A stretch of 64,000 bases of DNA, taken from Pegea sp. RAD2-039. Lineage: Eukaryota > Chordata > Thaliacea > Salpida > Salpidae. The translations under genes were made by a program, and so were the position numbers. Location: positions 174,001 to 238,000 of the forward strand of contig JAQGEQ010000376.1 in the NCBI GenBank assembly GCA_034620365.1, given 5' to 3'. A model generated the notes under the pieces. That model saw only the letters and a list, made by a program, of their open reading frames with translations, was not told the DNA's origin and searched no databases. Each line of letters opens with the position of its first letter. Positions within the stretch are counted from its first letter, which is position 1. Shown in pieces: positions 1-12,019 of the stretch.

Positions 1-812
1 TGAGACCTAACGTAAACTTTGAGGTATAAGTGATTTTTCACTGTTACTCATTCAACATTAAAAAATAGATTAAAATGCTTAAAATTATTGTTTTTTAGTC
101 GAGATTTAAAGGTTCTTTGTCGTTTTATAATTTAATAATTATCAAATTATCATTTTTAATTTTCTATAAACTTATTTTTCATTTAAATTTCATTGTATGC
201 CTAAATTTGGTTTCTAAGACTGGCACGTGTTAATACCGATTTCAAAGTTACATTATTCTTTATAGAACAGTGACCAACTTACTGATGAGGAACTCAATTT
301 AGTTGTTAAAATTCTTGAATTTGCAGCAAGGGACTACCGTAACATGGATTTTATGGTAAAACTTACAAACCATAAAGCTATTTAAAAGCTTATTATGAAA
401 AAATATGTTTAATTAATAATTAGAATGTAAAACAAGTTTTTTTCTCCGGACTTGTAAAGTTTGCCCATGTTTGCAGGAATTGCGCGACGTAACTGAGGAA
501 ATGATGAATCTTCTGTTTAGATTCGAGGAAATTGGAACAAGAAATGCATTTGAAATATTGATGAAGCAACTGGTAATTACTTCTTTTTTAACAGAATAAT
601 CATCTGACATTGTTTGATATATATTTTTTAGTCGTGATACTTTTTATTTACCGGCTTTGTCTAAATCTTTTTTTTAATTAAATGACATAGAAGACGAACT
701 TAAATATCATTTTCTAAATTTAATGTTTAGTTAATGCCGTTAAACAAAACAGATATTTATTTAAACTTGAAAAACTTTTTAAATATTTTAGGAGTCTAAT
801 CTTCCTGAATAA
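1..812 (+). CDS. Small helical protein, tandem copy 1 (four exons, first base missing)
   Basis: Exons are 1-23 (the A of the ATG lies just outside the window), 266-355, 477-572 and 792-812. All introns are phase 0 with GT-AG ends. The product is 76 aa with no signal peptide or membrane segment. It starts MRPNVNFE and ends ESNLPE. The middle is rich in Leu, Glu, Asp, Lys and Met in a pattern that suggests two or three amphipathic helices (LTDEELNLVVKILEF, then EEMMNLLFRFEEIG). Two paralogues at 7458 and 14951 keep the same exon lengths (24, 90, 96, 21 nt) and every splice site, while intron sequence drifts. That is the main evidence for coding. I do not recognise the family and infer no function. 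Confidence 0.65.
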
Positions 813-1149
813 GAAGACTTCATCTCATAAGGTTAACTTATTCTAATTTTTATTAGCTTATTTATTCAATTTTTCCTACCAATAAAAGTATTTTTTATTT
901 GTTATAAATTTATTCTATAAATATAATTTTTCTATTAAAAGTTGAAAGAATCTCATGGTCATAAAAATCTTTGAAATATAACAAACTTATATTATTATAC
1001 AAAAAAAGGCAAGTAAATTAAAGTTTCATTTTGGTTTATAACTTATTATAAATTATCATTTTAAAGATAAGCTAAAGGAATTTTTCTTTAAATTGACAAA
1101 ATCATATCCATTAACTAAATTAATTTCTACAACTAAATGAAATTTTATT

Positions 1150-2293
1150 TATTAGAAGCATCATTCAACATATGGAACTGGTTCTGAGGATATTTCTTCC
1201 ACATTTCTTGATGATATCTTCAGACTTTTGTTTTGTTGAGCTTGTTGTTTCCAAATCAATATATACAAATGATGGAGAAATTTCATTGTGTTTATTATCA
1301 CTGAGTTTTAATTTCAAAATTTAGAGAGTTCAGATTTTGATCAAATGAATTGATTGACATCAAAGTTTTTTTAGTTTGTTTGTTAAAAATAGTAATTAAA
1401 CGAGCAACTTTAATTATTCTAAAAGAAGTTATAAAACATGTGTCAACTCCAATACAATTACAGTACTAGATATAAAGAAATTGCAGAGGTGTAGTCGAAC
1501 AAATCAAGAAAAATAATAAATTAGTTTATTTCAAAAATCTTTTTAACAAGTAAACAATCAGATTAGAAACATGAAAAGAAAGTTGTCCACAAGAAAATAA
1601 TTTCATCAGCAGCCTTGATGCTATTAAACAGAGTCTTGTATTGAGTTTTGTTACTCAGCTAATTTCGTAGTTTCACTGCAAATTTCCAACAAAACCGAAG
1701 CAGCCAAAACTCGTCATCAATGTCTTTAGCCAGATTAAATAATTTAAAGAGAAAAAAAACTTAAAATGTGAAATAGTATCGAAACGACTACAAAAAAAAA
1801 ATGATTTAAACTTTTAAGTGTTTAATGTAAAAAGATGTAGAAGTATAAGCAAATAATAAGTATAAGTAATATATAATAATAATTAATTATTAAGTATAAG
1901 TATAAAACTGATTGTAGCAGAAGAGGTGAATTTTCTAATATTAAATGACATCATTAAGCACAAAAGACGCTGTAAAGATAACTGGAGAAAAAGAAAACAA
2001 CAAAATTTCATTTTGAAAGCAAAACACTCATCAGAAATTATTTTTTGTTCGAATTTAAATTTTTCAAAATTAATCTTGGTTTGCTGCGCTTTAGTTGGCT
2101 GATGAAATCTTCTATGAAATCAAAGCTCTTTCAGAAAAATGAGGAAACTTGTCATTGCATCTTTCACTTTATAGATGTTTTCATGTATTGCTAAAAAAAT
2201 AAAAGGATTTTGGTTTCTTGCTTTATAATTGCAAACTAGTCAAAAAATTGGTTTATTTAAGGAAATGATTAAAATCTTTCTTAAATACTTACT
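1150..2293 (-). other. Minus-strand transcription unit with conserved splice sites (unit 1)
   Basis: Reading leftwards from the CRE cluster there is a strong donor CTAACTAA|GTAAGT ending at 2293, present at the same place in units 2 and 3 (9686, 17193). After an acceptor at 2191, an ATG at 2184 reads MKTSIK. A 56-nt intron (GT at 2167, AG at 2112) leads into a Lys/Gln-rich stretch at 2111-2028. Further left, 1730-1570 and 1260-1153 hold conserved open stretches, the last ending SSEPVPYVE then stop. The ATG is lost in unit 2, so this may be a fast-evolving gene or a non-coding RNA. Lengths and splice sites are typical for this genome, but the full exon chain is not resolved. Confidence 0.35.
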
Positions 2294-2389
2294 TAGTTAG
2301 ATTGTCACAAAGTTTTATTCTCTTGATTGAAAGTTGTTTCCATCTTTATTAAGCATGAAGGGAACCGTAGATTTACTTTTGAAATCATG

Positions 2390-2702
2390 TGACGTCATTG
2401 ATACGCTAAAATGGCGTTGGATGACGTCAGTATTATTCAATTATACTTTAACTGAATATACTTACTTATGCTTCGCTGGATAGCATTCAGCATTTTAATT
2501 ATGAATCTTTTACCATGATGTAATAAAAGCGCAGTTTCATTTTGTCATGCTTATCTCATGATTGCTGATGACGTCATCTTTGAATATACAAGAAGTTGAG
2601 CACAAATCTTTCAGTTTCACAGAAATATTCTACAATTACGGCTACAACATCCATAAGCATTTTTTTTCAGTTTTGACTTTAGTTCAATCGATGTTGACGT
2701 CA
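2390..2702. promoter_or_regulatory. Four-site CRE (TGACGTCA) cluster, unit 1
   Basis: Perfect TGACGTCA palindromes lie at 2390-2397, 2422-2429, 2569-2576 and 2695-2702. This octamer is the consensus for CREB/ATF-type bZIP factors. Start-to-start spacing is 32, 147 and 126 bp. The cluster lies directly upstream of the minus-strand transcription unit's conserved first donor, so it is probably its promoter. It could also act as an enhancer of the small helical genes. Confidence 0.65.
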
Positions 2703-3004
2703 CACAGCAACGAAACTCGTACTTGTGTAAACACTCTGTTCAGAGAAAATAATAATAATCATCTTATTATGATAATTATAAGAATTATCTTGAAATAAAT
2801 AAAGTCATGAAATTTTAGTAAAAAAGTTGGAAATAAATAAATTTATAAGGTATAAGTATATATATAAATATATATAAATAAAATTTATATAATAATATAA
2901 AGTAACATTAATATATTAATATTATATTAACATTAATTAATATATATATTAATAATATTAATATATATAAATATATATAAGGTATAAAGAACAAAAGGTT
3001 TACT

Positions 3005-3425
3005 TCATTTATCAGAAAAAATTTTATGTTAGAAATCTTTGTAGTAAACCTAACACCTCCTTAATATTATAATTTTATTAGTGGTTAAAAATTAATAAAA
3101 AACAAACTGGTTGCAACACCTAGCTCCAAGGTACTTTTTACAAGGAAATACTGGGTTCGACCAAGGTTGAGACATATTTATAAAACTCCTGACAAAAACC
3201 AAAAAACTCAGGAGAATGCTTATTAGTGAGAAGCGCTCTCTTTAGGCACGCTCTTTTGCATGTATAAATATAAAATAAAAATATACAAAAGATGTAAACA
3301 AGCTTATAATTATTTAACAAATCAAAAACATTACTTTATTTATTTCTAAATATTTCATGATAGAAATCTTTGTAGTATACCTAACAACTCCTTAATATTA
3401 TAATTTTCTTAGTGGTCAAAAATTT
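3005..3425 (+). repeat. tRNA-like (SINE-like) insert between 80-bp direct repeats
   Basis: About 80 bp at 3005-3080 and 3343-3425 are near-identical direct repeats. Unit 3 has only one copy (about 20.10-20.19 kb). The stretch between them has an A-box-like TAGCTCCAAGG at 3121 and a B-box-like GGTTCGACC at 3154, as in RNA polymerase III promoters of tRNA-derived SINEs. It is followed by a body with a GAGAAGCGCTCTC imperfect palindrome near 3228. In unit 1 the T-stem partner has mutated. It is probably a SINE relic or tRNA pseudogene. Confidence 0.4.
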
Positions 3426-4548
3426 AGAAAAGTAACATATGCAAATTTAAAAAAATAATGAAAATAAAGACATATATGGTGAATGACCTCTAATCTAATA
3501 ACATTCTAAATTTTACATGAATACAAGCGTGTAGTTTCATACATTGGTATAAATTATAGTCTTACCTCTTACATTTACAAATATAGAAATAAATTTTGAA
3601 ATATTAGCAACTATTATATTAGGTTGAACAGATTATTTATACATCAAACCGGGCCAGTTTGCTGGTTTAGTTTTATTTGAAAATTAAACAAAATTCATCA
3701 TAGTTCAAGTTATCAAATAGAATTTTAACTTTTCAAATGTTTTTATAGACAATACTTTAGAATTCAATACTTAGTAAGCTGTTAATAATATTTATATTTG
3801 CTAAGTAAATAAATAAGTTTTTAATAATTATTCAATCCTTACAAGTTTAAATAAATTTTAAAGGACACTAAACAGTAATTTGGCTATTTTCAAATTTTAT
3901 TTAATATATAATTATTATTTAGATGTAATATAAAAAAGGCAGTAAACGTATAATATGGAAAAATAATAGAAAAAAAAATAAGAACTTTTTTTCAAACTTT
4001 TATAAAACTCAAAAGACACATAGTATTGTAAACAGAGCTTTTCAGCAATTTAACAAAGTTATAAATAAGTTTATTGTAATAAGACCATCAGGACATCGAA
4101 TTTCTTACACAAAAGAAGATAGGCAAAATAAGTTAAAATATAAAACAAAGCTTTTAAAAACATTTATTGTAAAAGTACTTACTAAACTTTTGTTTATTAT
4201 TAAAAAAATCTCTTTAACTTTTAAAGTTTGTCCATGTAGCACATGAGTATTTGTTTACCTAAGAATATGAACGAAAATGGCTATTTTCAAATTATATTTT
4301 AAAACTTAAGCACTTAAAAAGTGCTTTTTATCTGATTTCAATAACTTTTAACCACCTAAATAGTATTTCTAAATAATTTTATCTAAAATTTGAGATACAT
4401 TAGGGCTGAAAAATTTTTATAAATCAAAAGCTTCCACTATAATATTGAAAATCTTGAAAAGTTTGAAGTTATTGCAAAAGTCTATATGAAAACATAACAA
4501 TAATTTAAATAAAAATTTTTTGTCTAGCAATCAAATGATTATGGTTTA

Positions 4549-5110
4549 CTAAATAATAAATTGTGAATTCAATTTAAGCTGTTGCAACCACGGTGGAAAA
4601 ATATAGTGGAAGCAGGACAACAAACCTACGAGTAGAAGATGTCCACAGACAGAAATGGTACACTTTCTGCTTTTATATTGGCTCTTCCCTGCAGCAACGT
4701 AGTTCTCGATAGAACCCTGCTGGATTTCCATGTTTGAAACATTTACACCAAAGGCGCAGGCTTAATACATTTTTTTATGATTGAAATTAAAGTGTCTGGG
4801 TTTGTAACCAGTCCCCTGGCATCAATGATCTTCACGCTGGAAAGCACAGTCAACTTGGTGTCATCCTTTATAAAAGAAGAAAATAATTTTAGTTGATGGA
4901 AACTTGTTATCTTGTTTGCGTCAAACTTCCAGTCTGTTAAGTTCTGGAGCGTCTTCAAGACGTGTTCACGTTCGGTGTCTTTATGCAGAAGACAGTTTGA
5001 AGGTGATACAAGTCTTTCTTGCTGTTTTTACCCAGTTTCTCGGTACTTACTGCTGCTGGTGTGTCAATGAGTCAGACAGGACACCTTTCTTTCAAAAACT
5101 CTTAGAAGAT
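4549..5110 (-). pseudogene. Broken copy of the 12.0-12.5 kb minus-strand gene (unit 1)
   Basis: This matches 11823-12650. It retains the exon-like MEIQQGSIENYV frame (4549-4731) and the KITSFHQLKLFSSFIKDD frame (4743-4958). About 290 bp equivalent to 12232-12520, including the MKAVKR start, are deleted. The plus-strand frame at 4904-5164 spans the deletion joint and is an accident. Confidence 0.45.
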
Positions 5111-7457
5111 AAAATCTGTTTTGAAGATTTTGTTGTTAAAATAAAATTAAAAATATTTAAATAGAATTTTCTGTGAAACTTTAGTTTGAACAAATTCTTC
5201 TCTCTTATGGATTCATCAGGTTATAAATTAGGCAAGTCATAATTTTTAATTTATATGAATATAATTATCGAATTTTAATATTTTTAAATGTAAATAGCAA
5301 TATCTAGTTGTAAACGTTATGCAAATTACTACAGCGAAATGGTTTTCATAGTTTTATTTAAAGTAAACATGAGACCAAAAAGTGTACATAGTATTATTTT
5401 AAAAGCTACTTTACTAAATTTAGTTTCTGAAAACATATTTAAATCCATTAAAGAAATTAAGAGACCTAAACTTCAGTAAACCGTTTTGATGCACTATCTC
5501 CTAAAATCAAACAAACAATCAAAATTATGCCAAGTTAGTAATTATGTAGAAGAAATTTTAGGCTTTCAATTTTTTTACAGCAAACAAAAAACTAAATATT
5601 TTTCAACAAAATTATTTAATTAAACTTGAAAAGAAATAGAAAATGAGAAAATAACGAAAGCTTTATCAATTGTCATATACACAGTTGTACAAAAATTGTG
5701 GTCAATTTAGGTCAATAAATTGAGACTTCTAAAATAAATATTATTCTAAAACTGGAATTTAATATAAAATTATGATTTCAAAGTTAGTTAGAAGAACAAA
5801 AATTATTCGAATCAAAAAAAATATTTATCAAAAAAATAAAACTAAAATACTTTTAAAAGTCATATGCTATGGTGTGATTCGCCAAAAAAATTTAAATGTT
5901 TTTATAAAAGTTGCAAAGCCATATTCAAGTGTAAAATTTTAATTTAAAATTTTCTTAAAGAAGTAATTTTCTAGCAAAAGGTAATTTTAAATTCTACTAG
6001 GATAACTCTAAAACTCTTTTGTAGAAGTTTTTTAGAAAATTGCTGATTTTAAGAAGGTTTATTAAATTGTGACAACATTAGACTACAAATTTGCTTCTGA
6101 AACATTTCTTATCTATAAATAAATTTATTAAAGTTAAAATTTACGCAAAAATGAATTTGGCTTGTAAAGCTTTCTAGTTTTCAACTATTTAGCTACAGCG
6201 GTATATCTCCCTTTATTGATTAATTAGTTAACTTAGCAAAACATAACTAATATTACCGGGAAGATGTAACTAAGATGCAGTTGATTATATAAACATGTTA
6301 AAAATGTTGCTTGATATTGAAAATATTCTTAGAATTCTAGGAGAACAATTCAGGAATCTTAATAAGTTTTTGCTTTCTGACAAAACTCAAGAATTATCTT
6401 ATTTTCACTTACCTTTAAAAAATCTTTCCCAAATGTTTTGTTTTGATCTTTTATATAAAATTGAAATCAAAAATACATTTTTAAATGTAAATCTAAGAAG
6501 CTAGTAACAATAGTGCATTTCAGTTGCAGTAAATAAAATTAAATTTGTTCTAATATTTACATTTTTATCTAGTGGAAAGAATAGTTATCAATTAATATTT
6601 AAACATTATAAGGTGGAAAATTATTTTGATTGAACACTCTTTTTAGTATTATGATACTAAAGTAAAAATCTAATTTTACAAAAATCTCCATTCTTAAAAT
6701 CATGATTAAATGAATAAAGAAAGGAATTTTTACTAAAGTATTTTCTACAATTTATAAATTGTAATATTTTAGATATTTCTTTGTAGTCTGAAACTCAAAG
6801 AAATAATTAAATTTTGTAAAGTAGTATGTGTTGTGCTTAATGATAATTATATATCTTTTTTGATGTTTAATATATCTTAAAATTAGTAAATTGTACCTTT
6901 TATGTAGGAACGTAAGTAAACAATCAGAAATAGTAAAAAAATTTAATTATAGATAATTTATATGTATAAGTTTAATATTTATCTTAGTCAAAGAATTAAT
7001 ACAAAATGAAAAATTGTTGTGATAAGATTAGAGGGAAAAACTAAACAAACAGAAGATTTCTTTTTTAATAATTTTTTATGTAATTTTAAAGCTAAGAAGT
7101 TACAGTATCTTGTACTTCAGTTGTATGTTTAAAGTAACTGTAAGCTAATGTTTTAATCAAGTTGGTTTTTCTTGTAATTAATTAAATAACTAGGTATAAT
7201 TTTTTGTGTAAAATCTTCTACAAGTTGAGTAAAATTTCTTTACCACTTTTTTCAAAAAGAATTTATGGTGCTTAATTTAAATTGGTTAACACTAATATTT
7301 AAAATAAAATATGCTCTATATTTATCAAGACTTTTCACTTCAAGAATAAAAAAATTGGCATTAATGTTTTGAAAGTAAAATTAAATAATTACTTTACATT
7401 TCAGTGACTTTTTGTTAATTTTTTTTGAAATTTTGAGCCTTGAAAACGTCTATTAAG

Positions 7458-8269
7458 ATGAGACCTAACGTAAACTTTGAGGTATTGGTGATTTTTTACT
7501 GTTACTCATTCAACATTAAATAATTGATTAAAATGCTTAAAATTATTGTTTTTTAGTCGAGATTTAAAGGTTTTTAGTCGTTTGGTAATTTAATATTATT
7601 AAAATTATTATTTTTAATTTTCTATAAACTTATTTTTCATTTAAATTTCATTGTATGCCTAAATTTGATTTCTAAGACTAGCACGTGTTAATACCGATTT
7701 TAAATTTATATTATTCTTTATAGAACAGTGACCAACTTACTGATGAGGAACTCAATTTAGTTGTTAAAATTCTTGAATTTGCTGCAAAGGACTACAGTAA
7801 CATGGATTTTATGGTAAAACTTACAAACCATAAAGCTATTTAAAAGTTTATTATGAAAAAATATGTTTAATTAATAATTAGAATGTAAAACAAGTTTTTT
7901 TCTCCGGACTTGTAAATTTTGCCCATGTTTGCAGGAATTGCGCGACGTAACTGAGGAAATGATGAATCTTCTGTTCAGATTCGAGGAAATTGGAACAAAA
8001 AAAGCATTTGAAATATTAATGAAGCAACTGGTAATTACTTCTTTTTAAAAAGAATAAACATCTGACATTGTTTGATATATATTTTTTAGTCGTGATACTT
8101 TTATTTACCAGCTTTGTCTAAATCTTTTTTTAATTTAAATGACATAGAAGACGAACTTAAATATCATTTTTTAAATTTAATGTTTAGTTAATGCCGTTAA
8201 ACAAAACAGATATTTATTTAAACTTGAAAAACTTTATAAATATTTTAGGATTCTAATCTTCCTGAATAA
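7458..8269 (+). CDS. Small helical protein, tandem copy 2 (complete, 76 aa)
   Basis: Exons are 7458-7481, 7724-7813, 7935-8030 and 8249-8269, all introns phase 0. The ATG directly follows an AAG, so a further untranslated upstream exon is possible, but the frame is complete from this Met to TAA. It differs from copy 1 at only a few residues: Ala-Lys-Asp-Tyr-Ser for Ala-Arg-Asp-Tyr-Arg in exon 2, Thr-Lys-Lys-Ala for Thr-Arg-Asn-Ala in exon 3, and Asp-Ser-Asn for Glu-Ser-Asn in exon 4. It was therefore duplicated recently. The gene converges tail to tail on a minus-strand transcription unit that starts near the CRE cluster about 1.4 kb downstream. Function unknown. Confidence 0.68.
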
Positions 8270-8609
8270 GAAGACTTCATCTCATAAGGTTAACTTATTA
8301 TAATTTTTATTAGCTTATTTATTCAATTTTTCCTACCAATAAAAGTATTTTTTGTTTGTTATAAATTTATTCTATAAATATAATTTTTCTATTAAAAGTT
8401 GAAAGAATCTCATGATCATAAAAATCTTTGAAATATAACAAACTTATATTATTATACAAAAAAAGGCAAGTAAATTAAAGTTTCATTTTGGTTTATAACT
8501 TATTATAAATTATCATTTTAAAGATAAGCTAAAGGAATTTTGCTTTAAATTGACAAAATCATATCCATTAACTAAATTAATTTCTACAAATAAAAGAAAT
8601 TTTATTTAA

Positions 8610-9686
8610 TAGAAACATCATTCAACATATGGAACTGGTTCTGAGGATATTTCTTCCACATTTCTTGATGATATCTTCAGACTTTTGTTTTGTTGAGCTT
8701 GTTGTTTCCAAATCAATATATACAAATGATGGAGAAATTTCTTTATGTTTATTATCACTGAGTTTTAATTTCAAAATTTAGAGAGTTCAGATTTTGATCA
8801 AATGAATTGATTGACATCAAAGTTTTTTTTAGTTTGTTTGTTAAAAATAGTAATTAAACGAGCAACTTTAATTATTCTAAAAGAAGTTATAAAACATGTG
8901 TCAACTCCAATACAATTACAGTACTAGATATAAAGAAATTGCAGAGGTGTAGTCGAACAAATCAAGAAAAATAATAAATTAGTTTATTTCAAAAATCTTT
9001 TTAACAAGTAAACAATCAGATTAGAAACATGAAAAGAAAGTTGTCCACAAGAAAATAATTTCATCAGCAGCCTTGATGCTATTAAACAGAGTCTTGTATT
9101 GAGTTTTGTTATTCAGTTAATTTCGTAGTTTCACTGCAAATTTCCAACAAAACCGAAGCAGCCAAAACTCGTCATCAATGTTTTTAGCCAGAATAAATAA
9201 TTTAAAGAGAAAAAAAAACTTAAAATGTGAAATAGTATCGAAACGACTACAAAAAAAATGATTTAAACTTTTAAGTGTTCAATGTAAAAAGATGTAGAAG
9301 TATAAGTATAAAACTGATTGTAGCAGAAAAGGTGAATTTTCTAATATTAAATGACATCATTAAGCACATAAGACGCTGTAAAGATAACTGGAGTAAAAGA
9401 AACAACAAAATTTCATTTTGAAAGCAAAACACTCATCAGAAATTATTTTTTGTTCGAATTTAAATTTTTCAAAATTAATCTTGGTTTGCTGCGCTTTAGT
9501 TGGCTGATGAAATCAAAGCTCTTTCAGAAAAATGATGAAACTTGTCATTGCATCTTTCACCTTATAGATGTTTTCTTGTATTGCTAAAAAAATAAAAGGA
9601 TTTTGGTTTCTTGCTTTATAATTGGCAACTAGTCAAAAAATTGGTTTATTTAAGGAAATGATTAAAATCTTTCTTAAATACTTACT
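8610..9686 (-). other. Minus-strand transcription unit, copy 2 (start codon lost)
   Basis: This is the counterpart of 1150-2293. The first-exon donor (9686) is intact. The ATG seen in units 1 and 3 is AAG here, and 12 bp around the second acceptor are deleted. If the gene codes for protein in the other units, this copy is probably a pseudogene or starts elsewhere. Confidence 0.3.
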
Positions 9687-9782
9687 TAGTTAGATTGTCA
9701 CAAAGTTTTATTCTCTTGATTGAAAGTTGTTTCCATCTTTATTAAGCATGAAGGGAGCCGTAGATTTACTTTTGAAATCATG

Positions 9783-10096
9783 TGACGTCATTGATACGCT
9801 AAAATGGCGTTGGATGACGTCAGGATTATTCAATTATACTTTAACTGAATATACTTACTTATGCTTCGCTGGTTAGCATTCAACATTCTAATTATTAAAT
9901 TTGTACCATGATGTAATAAAAGCGCAGTTTCATTTTGTGACGCGTATCTTATGATTGCTGATGACGTCATCTTTGAATATACAAGAAGTTGAGCACAAAT
10001 CTTTCAGTTTCACAGAAATATTCTACAATTACGGCTACAACATCCATAAGCATTTTTTTTTCAGTTTTAACTTCAGTTCAATCGATGGTGACGTCA
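9783..10096. promoter_or_regulatory. Four-site CRE cluster, unit 2
   Basis: TGACGTCA occurs at 9783, 9815, 9962 and 10089 (start positions). Spacing is 32, 147 and 127 bp, so all four octamers and nearly the exact geometry of unit 1 are kept. Confidence 0.65.
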
Positions 10097-10289
10097 CACA
10101 GCAACGACACTCGTACTTGTGTAAAAACTCTGTTCAGAGAAAATAATAATAATCATCTTATTATGATAATAATAAGAATTATCTTATAATGTCATGAAAT
10201 TTTAGTAAAAAAGTTGGAAATAAATAAATTTATAAGGTATAAGTATATATATAAATATATATAAGGTATAAAGAACAAAAGGTTTACTT

Positions 10290-10700
10290 CATTTATCAGA
10301 AAAAATTTCATGTTAGAAATCTTTGTAGTAAACCTAACACCTCCTTAATATTATAATTTTATTAGTGGTCAAAAATTAATGAAAAACAAACTGGTTGCAA
10401 CACCTAGCTCCAAGGTACTTTTTACAAGGAAGTACTGGGTTCGACCCAGGTTGAGACATATTTATAAAGCTCCTGACAAAAACCAAAAAACTCAGGAGAA
10501 TGCTTGTTAGTGAGATGCGCTTTCTTTAGGCACGCTCTTTCGCATGTATAAATATAAAATATAAATATACACAAGATGTAAACAAGCTTATAATTATTTA
10601 ACAAATCAAAAACATTACTTTATTTATTTCTAAATATTACATGATAAAAATCTTTGTAGTATACCTAACAACTCCTTAATATTATAATTTTCTTAGTGGT
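10290..10700 (+). repeat. tRNA-like (SINE-like) insert, unit 2
   Basis: This is the same element as 3005-3425. The A box is at 10405-10415 and the B box at 10438-10446. Here the T-arm is intact: CTGGG at 10435-10439 pairs perfectly with CCCAG at 10445-10449 around a TTCGA loop. Confidence 0.42.
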
Positions 10701-12019
10701 CAAAAATTTAGAAAAATAGCATATGCAAATTTTAAAAAATAATAAAATTCAAGACATATATGGTGAATGACCTCTAATTTAATAACATTCTAAATTTTAC
10801 ATGAATACAAGCGTGTAGTTTAATACATTGGTATAAATTATAGTCTTACCTCTTACATTTACAAAAATAGAAATAAATTTTGAAATATTAGCAACTATTA
10901 TATTAGGTTGAACAGATTATTTATAAATCAAACCGGGCCAGTTTGCTGGTTTAGTTTTATTTAAAAATTAAACAACATTCATCATAGTTCAAGTTATCAA
11001 ATAGAATATTAACTTTTCAAATATTTTTATAGACAATACTTTAGAATTCCATACTTAGTAAGCTGTTAATAATATTTATATTTGCTAAGTAAATAAATCA
11101 GTTTCAAATAGTTATTCAATCCTAATAAGTTTAAATAACTTTTAAAGGACACTAAACAGTAATTTGGCTATTTTCAAATTTTATTTAATATATAATTATT
11201 ATTTAGATGTAATATAAAAGAGGCAGTAAACGTATAATATGGAAAAATAATAGAAAAAAAATTAGAACTTTTTTTCAAACTTTTATAAAACTCAAAAGAC
11301 ACATATTATTGTAAACAGAGCTTTTCAGCAATTTAACAAAGTTATAAATAAGTTTATTGTAATAAGACCATCAGGACATCGAATTTCTTACACAAATGAA
11401 GATAGGCAAAAGAAGTTAAAATATAAAACAAAGCTTTTAAAAACATTTATTGTAAAAGTACTTACTAAACTTTCGTTTATTATTAAAAAAATCTCTTTAA
11501 CTTTTAAAGTTTGTCCATGTAGCACATGAGTATTTGTTTACCTAAGAAATTGAACGAAAATGGCTATTTTCAAATTATATTTTAAAAATTAAGCACTTAA
11601 AAAGTGCTTTTTAGCTGATTTCAATAACTTTTAACCACCTAAATAGTATTTCTAAATAATTTTTTCTAAATTTTGAGATACATTAGGACTGAAAAATTTT
11701 TATGAATCAAAAGCTTTCACTATAATATTGAAAATCAGTTTGAAGTTTTTGCAAAAGTCTATATGAAAACATAACAATAATTTAAATAAAAATTTTTTGT
11801 CCAGCAATCAAATGATTATGGTTTACTTAATAATAAATTGTGAATTCAATTTACGCTGTTGCAACCACGGTGGAAAAATATAGTAGAAGCAGGACAACAA
11901 AACTAAGAGTAGAAGATGTCCACAAACAGAAATGGTACACTTTCTGCTTTTATATTGGCTCTTCCCTGCAGCAACGTAGTTCTCGATAGAACCCTGCTGG
12001 ATTTCCATGTTTGAAACAT

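Larger units (their letters stand above)
1..7457. repeat. Tandem 7.5-kb repeat, unit 1
   Basis: The unit starts with TGAGACCTAACG and recurs at 7459 and 14952, so the period is about 7.46-7.49 kb. Units 1 and 2 align almost end to end with scattered substitutions and small indels. Contents in order: the small helical gene (1-812), a minus-strand transcription unit (about 1150-2293), the CRE cluster (2390-2702), a tRNA-like/SINE-like insert between 80-bp direct repeats (3005-3425), a GC-richer minus-strand relic (4549-5110), and AT-rich intergenic DNA to 7457 in which I see nothing coding. An open stretch at 6295-6504 is not kept in units 2 and 3. Confidence 0.9.

Noticed and set aside
2562..2798. 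Plus-strand open frame over the third and fourth CRE
   Set aside because: The frame is broken in units 2 and 3, and the conserved parts are the CRE octamers, not codons.
3121..3170. Functional tRNA gene
   Set aside because: A and B boxes are present but no cloverleaf with a 7-bp acceptor stem and anticodon arm can be formed. Treated as a tRNA-derived repeat.
4904..5164. 86-codon plus-strand frame
   Set aside because: It crosses the deletion joint specific to unit 1.
6295..6504. Plus-strand frame MLKMLLDIENIL...
   Set aside because: The equivalent positions in units 2 and 3 are frameshifted and stop-ridden.
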